Shown here: piece by piece, positions 26,065 to 34,978 of the stretch
Layout of the letters: every line of letters begins with the position of its first letter
Position numbering within the stretch: the first letter of the stretch is position 1
From: Neobacillus endophyticus
Lineage (GTDB): Bacteria; Bacillota; Bacilli; Bacillales; Cytobacillaceae
Direction of reading: 5' to 3'
Assembly (NCBI RefSeq): GCF_013248975.1
Contig: NZ_JABRWH010000001.1
Location: 2,996,001-3,060,000 of the forward strand
DNA: 64,000 nucleotides
Program-made: the position numbers and the translations under genes
Notes under the pieces: model-generated
The model's input: only the letters and a program-made list of their open reading frames with translations
What the model was told of the DNA's origin: nothing
The model's database searches: none

Positions 26065-26096
26065 AAACCCGCTTGTTGATCAAGCGGGTTTTTTTC
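26065..26096 (+). terminator. Right copy of the duplicated terminator hairpin
   Basis: The same 27 bp as 24279-24305, here followed by TTTT, so this copy keeps the full terminator and now ends transcripts from the transposase side. Confidence 0.85.
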
Positions 26097-26167
26097 TGGG
26101 CTGATAGGAAAGGTGATCTTTCGTAACAAGGTCCCGCCAAGCAACGGCTTGGCCTAAAAGAGTTTTT

Positions 26168-27919
26168 TTAGGCTAGAGCCAGAGTGGAATCAGGTTGTGA
26201 GGCAGCGATTCCTTGGACAATCTGTTCTACTTCAAAACCTTCTAATGTTTCTTTCTTTAATAAAGCATCCACTAATTGCTGATACTGTTGTTGATGGGAT
26301 TGAATAATATTCTCGGCTTTTTCTAAACCTTTGGCATACAATTCCTGCATTTTCACTTCTTTTTCTTTCTTGTTAAAAGTTAAAGTGAAACCATCTTGAA
26401 GCATACCAATATCCACCATTTGTTCGATAATTTGTTTAGCCTGCTGAACATCTCCGCTCACCCCGATACTGTGCTCGCCCAACAACATTCTTTCGGCCAC
26501 ACCGCCGGCAAGTATCATGGCTACACGATCCAGCAAGTCACTTGTTGTTGATAAATGCAATTCTTTAGGAATGGGTGCCACATAGCCAAGAGCTTCACCA
26601 CGGGGAATAATGGTGGCTTTACGAACTGAACCAGGTTTGGTGACAGCAGAAACAATCGCATGTCCTGCCTCATGTATCGCTACTCTCCGCTTTGTATCAT
26701 GATCCTGTAATGTACGCGATGTGCTTCCAAGGATGGTACGGTCAAGAGCATAATCCAAGTCATGTTTATGAATCATATCCTGGCCGTTCCGGACAGCTCT
26801 TCTGCTGGCCGTCTCAAAGAGTGATTGAAGTTCCGATCCAGAAAATCCAGAAGTACTTTCCGCTAATGAATCTAAGCCAGAAAGAATGTCGGGTGCAAGG
26901 GCTTTGCCTTTTGCATGAATCTCAATAATTTCTTTGCGCCCTTTAGTATCTGGAAGTGGAACATGGAAAGAGAAGTCGATTCTTCCAGGTCTTAAAAAGG
27001 CCTCGTCAAGCATGTCTTTCCGGTTGGTTGCTGCAATAAAAAGAATTCCTTCATTTGACTGTCCGCCGTCAAGCTGAACTAGCAGCTCTGTTAAAGTTTT
27101 TTCTGATTCTTCTCCACCATGAGGTTTACGTCTGCCTGCCAGTGCATCAACTTCATCAATGAAAATAACTGCAGGCTGCTGTTTTCTAGCGGTTTGAAAA
27201 AGAGAGCGGACACGGCTGGCTCCGACACCAACAAACAATTCATTAAAAGCCGATCCACTCGCTGAGAAGAACGATGCATTTAATTCTTTGGCGATAGCTT
27301 GTGCCAATAATGTTTTACCAGTACCTGGAGGTCCATAAAGCAGAACTCCTTTAGGCGGTTTAATACCTAATTTTTTAGCTTTTTGCGGCTCTTTAATAGT
27401 AGTAAGTGTTTGTAAGATTTCTTCCTTCATTTCGTCGCCAAGTCCGCCGACTTCTTCTAAACTAATGGACGGAATCGGGCGAGCTTTTGCCACACTATTC
27501 TTCATTGAGTTAAGGCCTGCTCCGCCGCCTTTTATTTTTTGAAGTGTAAATGCGGTGCCAGCCAGAATTAATAACACACCAATCATGATCCAATTTCCAT
27601 ATCGGCTGCTTGTTGAATAGGAGTATTTAATATTATATTTTTCTACTAATTTGTCGACCATTTGACTATTTGGCGGAACATTTGACACATATTCCTTATT
27701 TCCTGTCTTTATATATACAATACCATCACTTTGCTCTGTCATTGTGACAGTCTTGCCATGCTGCTGCTGAACAATTTTCTCGACATTTGAGAAAGGTATG
27801 TTAATGTCATTATTGGCAGTTTGCATGTAAATGAATATACCTGTTATAACTATGAATAACGCTGAGAAAAGCGGAATAAATTGCGATATCGTTTTTTTGC
27901 TCTGATTCAAATTTCTCAT
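26168..27919 (-). CDS. FtsH-like AAA+ membrane metalloprotease (paralogue)
   Basis: A 583-aa protein built like FtsH: helix 1 (about 15-31), a short extracytoplasmic domain, helix 2 (about 110-126), the AAA+ domain with Walker A GPPGTGKT (196-203) and Walker B FIDEVDA (253-259), SRH region [17 protein letters not shown], then the M41 peptidase with the zinc site HEAGH (416-420) and the downstream acidic ligand region [10 protein letters not shown]. It should degrade membrane or soluble proteins with ATP and zinc. It diverges from housekeeping FtsH: a poorly conserved linker, no MPGG-type pore loop ([14 protein letters not shown] is kept), and a shorter tail. It is not next to hpt/tilS as main ftsH is, so it is probably a second copy. 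Confidence 0.85.
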   Translation of the reverse strand: MRNLNQSKKTISQFIPLFSALFIVITGIFIYMQTANNDINIPFSNVEKIVQQQHGKTVTMTEQSDGIVYIKTGNKEYVSNVPPNSQMVDKLVEKYNIKYSYSTSSRYGNWIMIGVLLILAGTAFTLQKIKGGGAGLNSMKNSVAKARPIPSISLEEVGGLGDEMKEEILQTLTTIKEPQKAKKLGIKPPKGVLLYGPPGTGKTLLAQAIAKELNASFFSASGSAFNELFVGVGASRVRSLFQTARKQQPAVIFIDEVDALAGRRKPHGGEESEKTLTELLVQLDGGQSNEGILFIAATNRKDMLDEAFLRPGRIDFSFHVPLPDTKGRKEIIEIHAKGKALAPDILSGLDSLAESTSGFSGSELQSLFETASRRAVRNGQDMIHKHDLDYALDRTILGSTSRTLQDHDTKRRVAIHEAGHAIVSAVTKPGSVRKATIIPRGEALGYVAPIPKELHLSTTSDLLDRVAMILAGGVAERMLLGEHSIGVSGDVQQAKQIIEQMVDIGMLQDGFTLTFNKKEKEVKMQELYAKGLEKAENIIQSHQQQYQQLVDALLKKETLEGFEVEQIVQGIAASQPDSTLALA

Positions 27920-28040
27920 CTCCTTAAACAGGGTCAGTATCTATTATAAAATGTTTCCTAGGAAAATGGATGTGGGAATCGGTGGAAGAATATTAACAAT
28001 AAAGATTCAATGTTTTCGGTCTTGGGCTTCAGGCTACAAA

Positions 28041-28069
28041 TTGACATTCAAATATTGCAAAGTTAATAA
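28041..28069 (+). promoter_or_regulatory. Candidate sigma-A promoter of prfC
   Basis: TTGACA (28041-28046), a 17-bp spacer and TAATAA (28064-28069), 54 bp before the start codon. Confidence 0.6.
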
Positions 28070-28123
28070 TTGCGCGATATGATTGAAGTTATGGACAAAA
28101 TTTTTGTCAAAAGAGAGGAAGAC

Positions 28124-29707
28124 ATGATGGGTAAAAAATTTACAGAAGAAGTTTTATCGCGCCGGACCTTTGCAATCATATCCCACCCGGATGCAGGTAA
28201 AACAACACTGACAGAGAAATTATTGTTATTTGGCGGTGCCATTCGTGATGCAGGTACTGTAAAAGCAAAGAAAACGGGAAAATTTGCTACAAGTGACTGG
28301 ATGGAAATTGAGAAGCAGCGCGGGATTTCTGTTACTTCCAGTGTCATGCAATTTGACTATAACGGATATCGAGTAAATATTCTGGATACCCCTGGGCACC
28401 AGGATTTCAGTGAAGACACCTATCGGACTCTAATGGCCGTTGATAGTGCTGTGATGATTGTGGATTCGGCAAAAGGGATAGAGGATCAGACTATAAAGCT
28501 GTTTAAAGTGTGCCGTATGCGCGGAATTCCAATTTTTACTTTTATCAACAAGCTCGACCGCCAGGGAAAATCCCCACTAGAGTTGCTCGCAGAATTGGAA
28601 GAGGTTTTAGGAATCGAATCTTACCCAATGAACTGGCCGATTGGAATGGGGAAAGAATTCCTTGGAATTTATGACAGATATTATAATCGGGTTGAACAAT
28701 TTCGTACAGACGAAGCTAACCGGTTTATTCCGCTAAACGACGAAGGTGAAATTGCCGGGGATCACCCACTAAAAGAATCGGGGCTTTATGAGCAAACATT
28801 GGAAGAAATAATGCTCCTTAATGAAGCAGGAAACGACTTTTCCCCTGAAAGGGTAGCAGACGGAACCTTGACACCCGTATTCTTCGGAAGTGCATTAACA
28901 AACTTTGGTGTTCAAACATTTTTGGAGACGTATTTGCAATTTGCTCCGCCTCCAAAGGCCCGCAATTCTTCTGCAGGAGAAATTGATCCACTGTCTGAAC
29001 AATTCTCCGGGTTTGTTTTTAAGATTCAAGCTAATATGAATCCCGCTCACAGGGACAGGATTGCATTCATTCGTATTTGTTCAGGTAAATTTGAACGGGG
29101 AATGACGGTCAATATACCTCGCTTAGAAAAACAATTAAAGCTGTCACAATCAACTTCCTTTATGGCAGAGGAGCGGAATACGGTTGATGAAGCCGTAAGC
29201 GGCGATATAATTGGCCTTTATGATACCGGAACCTATCAAATAGGAGATACACTTACAACCGGAAAGGATCAATTCCAGTACGAAAGATTGCCGCAGTTCA
29301 CTCCTGAGCTGTTTGTAAGAGTGTCAGCCAAAAATGTCATGAAACAAAAGTCATTCCATAAAGGTATTCAGCAGCTTGTACAAGAAGGTGCCATTCAGCT
29401 CTTTAAAACAGTGAAAATGGAAGAATACTTGTTAGGTGCAGTAGGACAGCTTCAGTTTGAAGTATTCGAGCATCGGATGAAAAATGAATATAATGCTGAA
29501 GTTTTAATGGAACGATTAGGCTCTAAACTTGCCAGATGGGTTGAAAGTGATGAGGTGGACGAGAACCTTTCCAGTTCGCGCAGCATGATTGTAAAAGATC
29601 GTTTTGACCAATATGTATTTTTATTTGAAAATGACTTTGCCCTTAGATGGTTTCAAGATAAGAATCCTAACGTTAAGTTATATAATCCAATGGATCAGCA
29701 TGAATAG
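28124..29707 (+). CDS. prfC: Peptide chain release factor 3
   Basis: GTPase that removes RF1/RF2 from the ribosome after termination. 527 aa from the ATG at 28124, chosen because AGAGAGGAAG precedes it and the next residues ([32 protein letters not shown]) match the usual RF3 N terminus; the frame is open 18 codons further upstream. Seen: G1 SHPDAGKT, the switch region RGISVTSS, G3 DTPGHQDF, G4 NKLDR, then EF-Tu-like domain II and a C-terminal domain with [19 protein letters not shown]. Full length. Many B. subtilis-type genomes lack prfC. A terminator follows. Confidence 0.95.
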   Translation: MMGKKFTEEVLSRRTFAIISHPDAGKTTLTEKLLLFGGAIRDAGTVKAKKTGKFATSDWMEIEKQRGISVTSSVMQFDYNGYRVNILDTPGHQDFSEDTYRTLMAVDSAVMIVDSAKGIEDQTIKLFKVCRMRGIPIFTFINKLDRQGKSPLELLAELEEVLGIESYPMNWPIGMGKEFLGIYDRYYNRVEQFRTDEANRFIPLNDEGEIAGDHPLKESGLYEQTLEEIMLLNEAGNDFSPERVADGTLTPVFFGSALTNFGVQTFLETYLQFAPPPKARNSSAGEIDPLSEQFSGFVFKIQANMNPAHRDRIAFIRICSGKFERGMTVNIPRLEKQLKLSQSTSFMAEERNTVDEAVSGDIIGLYDTGTYQIGDTLTTGKDQFQYERLPQFTPELFVRVSAKNVMKQKSFHKGIQQLVQEGAIQLFKTVKMEEYLLGAVGQLQFEVFEHRMKNEYNAEVLMERLGSKLARWVESDEVDENLSSSRSMIVKDRFDQYVFLFENDFALRWFQDKNPNVKLYNPMDQHE

Positions 29708-29711
29708 TTTC

Positions 29712-29748
29712 CGAAGCCTCAGAACGGTCATCCGTGCTGAGGCTTTTC
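29712..29748 (+). terminator. Terminator after prfC
   Basis: GCCTCAG / CTGAGGC stem (29715-29742 region), followed by TTTTCT. Confidence 0.8.
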
Positions 29749-29772
29749 TACCTGAAAAATTATTTTTTCTAA

Positions 29773-29799
29773 ACCCCCACAAATTGCTTCATATGCGAC
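29773..29799 (+). promoter_or_regulatory. Possible SigI-type promoter before sigI
   Basis: ACCCCC (29773-29778), 17 bp, then CGAC (29796-29799), which resembles the ACMCCC/CGWA pattern of SigI promoters as I recall it. A second CCCCC block lies at 29863-29867. A vegetative extended -10 box (TGTTATAAT, 29891-29899) is nearer the gene. Confidence 0.35.
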
Positions 29800-29921
29800 G
29801 TACCTATGTAGTGATAATTGCGGCCGCAATTTAAATGGGTTTCTTCCTAAAACTGCCTGCTTCCCCCATAAAGACCAATGGGTAATCGTATGTTATAATT
29901 GGTCGAATAAGAGGTGAGCAG

Positions 29922-30665
29922 ATGTTAGGTTTATTGTTTTTAACAAAGAAAAACAAACGAACTTTAGAAGAAAAAGTTGCCTTAGTTCAAGAAGGTGACA
30001 AGGCCCTCCTAAATGAAATTATTGATGACTATAAGCCATTTATTGCAAAGACGGTTTCGTCAGTTTGCAAAAGATATATATATGAAACTGACGATGAATT
30101 TAGTATCGGTCTGATTGCTTTTAATGAAGCGATTGAAAAATATTCCAAAGAACGTGGAAGTTCTCTTTTGAGTTTTTCGGAAGTGATCATTAAACGTCGA
30201 GTCATTGATTATATCCGCAAACAAACAAGAAATCAGCATATTAGCATGGACTTGGGTCTTACTTCCCCAGAGGAAGAATCACCTGGTACAGTGATTGTAA
30301 ATGAGCTTTCAGTTGATGAATATAATAAAAAAAATGATGAACAGTTAAGAAAAGATGAAATCCTTCAATTTCAAGCATTGCTTGCCAAGTTTGATTTAAG
30401 CTTTAATGACTTGGTGGAAAATGCTCCGAAGCATTCGGATGCCAGGAAAAACGCCATATATGCGGCCAAAATGCTATCAGAGAATAAAGAATTGATCGAC
30501 AACATGTTTGAAAAAAAACGGCTGCCGATAAAAGAGCTCGAAAAAATGGTCAATGTCAGCAGAAAAACGATAGAGAGAAACAGGAAATACATTATAGCAA
30601 TAGCACTAATTCTGACAAGTGATTACATTTATTTAAAGGAATATTTAAAGGGGGTGCTTGAATGA
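29922..30665 (+). CDS. sigI: RNA polymerase sigma factor SigI
   Basis: A 247-aa sigma-70-family factor of the SigI group (heat and envelope stress in bacilli). Region 2 is at about 28-100 (DDYKPFIAKTVSSVCKRYIYETDDEFSIGLIAFNEAIEKYSKERGSSLLSFSEVIIKRRVIDYIRK). The C-terminal SigI-specific domain has a helix-turn-helix LPIKELEKMVNVSRKTIERNRKYIIA (about 203-228). It overlaps the downstream rsgI gene by 4 bp, which fits a sigma/anti-sigma pair. RBS AAGAGGTGAG. Confidence 0.93.
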   Translation: MLGLLFLTKKNKRTLEEKVALVQEGDKALLNEIIDDYKPFIAKTVSSVCKRYIYETDDEFSIGLIAFNEAIEKYSKERGSSLLSFSEVIIKRRVIDYIRKQTRNQHISMDLGLTSPEEESPGTVIVNELSVDEYNKKNDEQLRKDEILQFQALLAKFDLSFNDLVENAPKHSDARKNAIYAAKMLSENKELIDNMFEKKRLPIKELEKMVNVSRKTIERNRKYIIAIALILTSDYIYLKEYLKGVLE

Positions 30666-31702
30666 AAAAAGGAATTATCATGCAAATAGATGATGCATTT
30701 CTAACACTATTAACCCCTGAGGGAGAATTTTTGCGGGCAAGAAAACAAGAACAGCCTTATGTGATAGGGGAGGAAATTTATTTTTTTCCTGTGGAGAATC
30801 AAAGATCCTCCCGTCTGTTTCAATCCGTAAGATCTTATCTGACAAGACCTGCTTTAATCACTGCGATTGCTATGCTTGTTTTCGGAGCATCGATTATTCC
30901 GATGTATCAAAACAACAAAGCTTATGCCTATATGTCCATTGGTGTAAATCCAAGTATTGAACTTGGAATTAATAAAAAAATGCAAGTCATTAATCTAACT
31001 GCCTATAATAATGAAGGAAAAAAAATAATCTCCCAATTGAAGAATTGGAAAGATCAAGATGTATCAAATTTAGCGGAATCTATATTAACAAAAATGAAAA
31101 ATGATGGATATTTAAAAAATAATCATCAGATCATTATTTCTACTGTCCGAACTGATCAAAACGATAGCCAAGCTGATCAAAAACTGCAGGATAATATAAA
31201 GCAAATAAAAACTTCTGTAAATGCACAAAATTTACAGTTAACGCTATACAAGGGCACTGAGAAAGATTTGCAAGAAGCACATAAAATGGGAATAACAACA
31301 GGTCAATACCAATCGACGAATCATCAAAATGCCGAAGTGAAAGAGGAAAAGCAGGTTGAAAATCCAAGTGTAAATGATACTCCTTCACAAAAAGCTAATA
31401 CGGTTCCTCCTGGACAGATTAAAAAGCAAATGGAAAACAGTCCTACAAACAAGCAGCAATCTGATAGAGTGAAAAATATGATCGAGCATCCAGCCCTTCC
31501 TAGTCCAAACATGCATGCACCGGGTCAGTTGAAAAAAAACGATATAATTAATCAAATAGATCCATTCGATGAAGAATCAAGTGACCACAAACAAACGAAA
31601 AAGCCACTAAAGCAGCCAGAAAAATTTATGGAAAATGACGATAAGGAAAACCAGAAAGAACTTAAGCATATCGATCATCAAAACAATCATAAGAGTAAAT
31701 AA
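30662..31702 (+). CDS. rsgI: Anti-sigma-I factor RsgI
   Basis: A 346-aa single-pass membrane protein. The cytoplasmic N-terminal RsgI domain (1-60, binds SigI) is followed by one helix at about 63-82 and the extracytoplasmic juxtamembrane domain with AYAYMSIGVNPSIELGIN. RsgI proteins are known to cleave themselves at an Asn-Pro bond, here N96-P97. The remainder (about 210-346) is a long polar, Gln/Asn/Lys-rich, probably disordered tail with no carbohydrate-binding module. Signalling would run through proteolysis of RsgI. A terminator follows. Confidence 0.92.
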   Translation: MKKGIIMQIDDAFLTLLTPEGEFLRARKQEQPYVIGEEIYFFPVENQRSSRLFQSVRSYLTRPALITAIAMLVFGASIIPMYQNNKAYAYMSIGVNPSIELGINKKMQVINLTAYNNEGKKIISQLKNWKDQDVSNLAESILTKMKNDGYLKNNHQIIISTVRTDQNDSQADQKLQDNIKQIKTSVNAQNLQLTLYKGTEKDLQEAHKMGITTGQYQSTNHQNAEVKEEKQVENPSVNDTPSQKANTVPPGQIKKQMENSPTNKQQSDRVKNMIEHPALPSPNMHAPGQLKKNDIINQIDPFDEESSDHKQTKKPLKQPEKFMENDDKENQKELKHIDHQNNHKSK

Positions 31703-31736
31703 AAACAGGTCCGGCAATCGCCGGACCTTCTTCCAT
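31703..31736. terminator. Bidirectional terminator between rsgI and the SASP gene
   Basis: GGTCCGGC-AATC-GCCGGACC (31708-31727) flanked by A-rich and T-rich sides; it lies between convergent genes. Confidence 0.88.
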
Positions 31737-31745
31737 ATTATATAA

Positions 31746-31943
31746 TTATTCGGATTTTCCTGATAATTGTGCTTGAGCTTGTTGTACAAGTCTTTTTGTT
31801 ATTTCGCCGCCAACTGAGCCGTTTGCTCTTGACACTGTGTCGGAGCCTAATTGAACACCAAACTCTTGAGCGATCTCATATTTTACCTGATCCAAATATT
31901 GTTCAATGCCAGGCACTAATAATTTATTTCTGCTATTAGCCAT
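31746..31943 (-). CDS. Alpha/beta-type small acid-soluble spore protein
   Basis: A 65-aa SASP that coats and protects spore DNA and is later degraded by the Gpr protease. The sequence shows [25 protein letters not shown] with the Gpr cleavage-site context (YEIAQEFGV) and [19 protein letters not shown], both SASP signatures. AAGGAGT precedes the ATG. It will be made in the forespore under SigG; a sure SigG promoter was not picked out. Exact sspA/B/C/D naming is not possible here. Confidence 0.93.
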   Translation of the reverse strand: MANSRNKLLVPGIEQYLDQVKYEIAQEFGVQLGSDTVSRANGSVGGEITKRLVQQAQAQLSGKSE

Positions 31944-32049
31944 TTTACTTTCAACTCCTTTTTATCCAGAGATGTTTTATTTCTCTGTAATTGTATTATT
32001 ATTTTTCTTGGCCATTTTCATTAATGGTAATGTTTTTCGAAAATGGATG

Positions 32050-32403
32050 TTAATCGGTTCCAACACTCACGTCTTTTGTTGGATGCATAAATGGGGAGGC
32101 CTGGGGCTTTCGTTTATTTTCAAGAATCTCCCGGTTTTCAGAGGTATTCCAGCCGATATCATTTGTTGGATGAACCCATTCATCACCTGACATGATCGCT
32201 GGGTCTGTATCCTTTGACCAGTTTTCTAAAGGTGAATTAGCAGAGGAATATTTGCTGTCACCTATTGTAACACCATACTTATTGACAAACGGGTCTTCCA
32301 TTTTAATGCCGGTTCCCTGAAAGCTTGGCGCATTAATTTGATGCGGCATGGTTTCTTGAATGCTTTCCGCTTTTTCTGTCGTTTCTTTTTTCTCGTTTCT
32401 CAT
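32050..32403 (-). CDS. DUF3905-like small protein
   Basis: A 117-aa hydrophilic protein. The ATG at 32403 is preferred over an in-frame GTG at 32412, because GAGGTGAG overlaps the GTG and fits the ATG. Its core YGVTIGDSKYSS..SPLENWSKDTDPAIMSGDEWVHPTNDIGWNT (about 42-87) resembles the DUF3905 family of spore formers, from memory. No membrane segment, signal or catalytic motif. It sits beside SASP and other tiny genes, so a sporulation role is possible but unproven. Confidence 0.6.
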   Translation of the reverse strand: MRNEKKETTEKAESIQETMPHQINAPSFQGTGIKMEDPFVNKYGVTIGDSKYSSANSPLENWSKDTDPAIMSGDEWVHPTNDIGWNTSENREILENKRKPQASPFMHPTKDVSVGTD

Positions 32404-32533
32404 ATTTCTCACCTCTGTTTTTCATTATTTTCTTCACGTAAAGTTGATTTATTAATGAAAAATAAGGAAACGAATATTAACGTTAATTTATCCAAAACTA
32501 TAGTTGTAAGATTAAGTTTTAGGAGGAGTGCAC

Positions 32534-32695
32534 ATGGCAAAGAGGAAAGCAGAATTCGATGCAGTGGAAAAATATACAAAAACCCCTCATAAAAATGTCC
32601 AAGAAAGTGAATTTTCGGCTGAATTTACCGATAACAATAATGCCATTAGATTTGCTAATCGCAATTCCAAGCAAGGAAAAAAAGGAAGAGGTTAA
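32534..32695 (+). CDS. Small basic hypothetical protein (53 aa)
   Basis: MAKRKAEFDAVEKYTKTP at the start, an acidic and Asn-rich middle, and a basic end KQGKKGRG. An excellent RBS (AGGAGG 7 bp before the ATG) supports it. Its stop overlaps the start of the next small gene (TAATG), so the pair is coupled. Not recognised. Size, composition and the neighbouring SASP gene suggest a minor spore protein, as inference only. Confidence 0.6.
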   Translation: MAKRKAEFDAVEKYTKTPHKNVQESEFSAEFTDNNNAIRFANRNSKQGKKGRG

Positions 32696-32829
32696 TGGGC
32701 CGACGCAGAAAAACTCCACCGCGCATACCAGTAGAGGAATTTAGCTTCGAATATGGTGATGTAAATGGAATTCCGCTTGTTAACACAAAAAATGATTTGA
32801 ACAAAACCAAAATTAAAAAAGAAAAATAA
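32695..32829 (+). CDS. Small basic hypothetical protein (44 aa)
   Basis: MGRRRKTPPRIPVEEFSFEYGD at the start and a Lys-rich end (NKTKIKKEK). The start overlaps the preceding stop by one base, and a terminator hairpin begins at its stop codon. It has no independent RBS beyond the AAGAGG within the upstream gene, so translation is probably coupled. Not recognised. Confidence 0.55.
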   Translation: MGRRRKTPPRIPVEEFSFEYGDVNGIPLVNTKNDLNKTKIKKEK

Positions 32830-32855
32830 GCCGGAAAAGTCCGGCTTATTTTTCA
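32828..32855 (+). terminator. Terminator after the small gene pair
   Basis: AAGCCGGA-AAAG-TCCGGCTT (32828-32847) then ATTTTT. It overlaps the end of the convergent radical SAM gene. Confidence 0.88.
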
Positions 32856-34591
32856 AAAAAAGGAAACAACATTGCTTTATTATTGGTTGGATCAAAGTAC
32901 GTTAGTAAAAAGGCAGAGCCCCTTTGAATTTCTCCAAATTGTAAATATTTTTGTAAGTCAAAGGAAAGCTCCTCAAGTACAGTATGCTTGTATAACTCCA
33001 TTTCCCCAAGGTTAAGCTCCAAAAAGTCTTTTCCTAAAAGTTTAGGACTTTCAATAATTTGTTTATACATTTTGGTTCGTATGCCTTTATCAGTTGATTG
33101 GGCCCACCATGGTTTTCTTGGCTTGAATTTATGATTTTTTAAATAATCATATTTCATCAGACCAGTAATAATGTCATGGTGTTCAACCGTTTTTTGCTTC
33201 AAAAAAGCATCCAGTCTTCTAAATAAGTCTTCAAGTTGATGGCCAATTCTTGACCAGCCCTGCTCGTCCCAATAAGAACCGAATTCCTGAAAGAATTCAA
33301 ATGGAGTTTCAAATACTTTGCTGACTAAATATTCAACAGTATAATCCATACGATGATCATTCCAATATTTTTCTAACACATCTTCCACTTGTTTAATTCT
33401 GATCACATCATCAAAAGAAAGAACGTTGTTACTTAAAATTTCATATGGAGAATGATCCATATAAACATATTGATGTTCATCCGCTCGCAAGCGAACCCCA
33501 GTTCCGCGAAGCATCTTCAAAAATCCCAGCTGCAGTTCTTCAGGCCTCATGTCAAACACATCATTAAATGTTTGGCGGAAAGAGGAATAATCCTCTTCCG
33601 GAAGGCCGGCAATTAAATCTAAATGTTGATCAATTTTCCCGCCTTCTTTGACCATGGTGACTGTCCGCATCAATTTACTGAAATTTTGCTTTCTTCTTAC
33701 AAGCTCATTGGTAAAGTCATTTGTGGACTGAACGCCAATTTCAAAACGAAATAATCCCTCAGGCGCTTCTTGGTTAAGAAACTCAATGACCTCTGGACGC
33801 ATAATATCCGCTGTGATTTCAAATTGAAAAACGGTACCTGGAAGGTGTTCATCAATTAAAAAACGAAACATTTCCATTGCATAACTTCTGCTGATGTTAA
33901 AAGTTCGGTCAACAAATTTTATTGTTTTAGCCCCATTAGCCATCAGCCAGCGGATGTCATCTTTAATTTTTTCCCGATCAAAATATCTGACCCCTACTTC
34001 GATAGAGGACAAACAGAACTGGCAGCTGAATGGACAGCCTCTGCTTGTCTCGATATAAGTAACCCGTTTTGAAAGATGGGGGATATCTTCTGAAAAACGG
34101 TACGGAGATGGGAGCTCTTTAAGATCAAGCTTATTTCTTTGGGGAGTGACAATCACTTGATCATTACTCCGAAAAGCGATACCAGGAACATTTTCATAAT
34201 GCTTGTCTGTCGAGATTTCGGAAAGCAGCTTTTTAAATGTCAGCTCCCCTTCTCCCATTACGATAAAATCAATGTCTTGATAATTCTTCATCCACTCAAG
34301 TGTATCGTAGCTTACTTCTGGGCCTCCAAGAACAATTAACAGACTAGGATCAATTTTCTTAAGCATACTGATGACCTTTAGGGTTTCTTCAATATTCCAT
34401 ATATAGCAGCTGAATCCAATTACTGTTGGTTTCTGCTGATATAGATCAGAGACAATATTCATAACCGGATCTTTTATCGTATACTCTTTCAATTGGATAT
34501 CGAATTCTGGAAAAGCAAAGGCTTTTAAATAACGAATGGCAAGGTTTGTATGAATATACTTTGCATTCAACGTAGCGCATATTACTTTCAT
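32846..34591 (-). CDS. B12-binding-domain radical SAM protein
   Basis: A 581-aa protein. The N-terminal cobalamin-binding-like domain is at about 1-140 (VIGFSCYIWNIEETLKVISMLKKIDPSLLIVLGGPEVSYD). The radical SAM domain with the 4Fe-4S motif CPFSCQFC lies near residue 190, and a C-terminal DUF4080-type region follows. Members often methylate or otherwise modify unreactive carbons, but this subgroup (common in bacilli) has no known substrate. Single gene on the minus strand. A typical DxH motif for the lower B12 ligand was not found, so whether cobalamin binds is open. Confidence 0.85.
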   Translation of the reverse strand: MKVICATLNAKYIHTNLAIRYLKAFAFPEFDIQLKEYTIKDPVMNIVSDLYQQKPTVIGFSCYIWNIEETLKVISMLKKIDPSLLIVLGGPEVSYDTLEWMKNYQDIDFIVMGEGELTFKKLLSEISTDKHYENVPGIAFRSNDQVIVTPQRNKLDLKELPSPYRFSEDIPHLSKRVTYIETSRGCPFSCQFCLSSIEVGVRYFDREKIKDDIRWLMANGAKTIKFVDRTFNISRSYAMEMFRFLIDEHLPGTVFQFEITADIMRPEVIEFLNQEAPEGLFRFEIGVQSTNDFTNELVRRKQNFSKLMRTVTMVKEGGKIDQHLDLIAGLPEEDYSSFRQTFNDVFDMRPEELQLGFLKMLRGTGVRLRADEHQYVYMDHSPYEILSNNVLSFDDVIRIKQVEDVLEKYWNDHRMDYTVEYLVSKVFETPFEFFQEFGSYWDEQGWSRIGHQLEDLFRRLDAFLKQKTVEHHDIITGLMKYDYLKNHKFKPRKPWWAQSTDKGIRTKMYKQIIESPKLLGKDFLELNLGEMELYKHTVLEELSFDLQKYLQFGEIQRGSAFLLTYFDPTNNKAMLFPFFEK

Positions 34592-34978
34592 GAAAAAGCT
34601 CCTTTACATTGGATAAAACAAATAATAATTATAATATATTTTCGTCAAAAAGAATAGAAGGCAAACACATTTCCAGGTTGTTCCTGTTTCATACTTAGGG
34701 AAATGAATGGAAATTAACAGTCATGTTTACAGAGTCTCTCGTTAAAATGAATTCTGTTATATTACAACATTTTTCCTGTTATACAATTATGAACTCCTTA
34801 AACCCCCAATTGTGACGGCGCATTTTAACCTAATCCAATTCCTGTATCAAAATTTTTTTAATGATGTTTGACTTTTGTCACAGCTTTTTAATTTTGGTAG
34901 TTATAAAATTACATCCAAGATGTTATTTATTCATGTTTTTTCGAGTTATATTTTCGACCGAATAAGGGGAGGGACATT
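34592..34978. other. AT-rich intergenic region before the 2-oxoacid oxidoreductase genes
   Basis: 387 bp between divergent genes. No gene, repeat or clear operator seen. It should hold the promoters of both the radical SAM gene and the oxidoreductase pair; TTGACT at 34868 and TATAAA at 34902 are present but not well spaced with each other. Confidence 0.5.

Noticed and set aside
29604..29834. 76-codon frame over the end of prfC
   Set aside because: It overlaps prfC and its terminator in another frame; no RBS.
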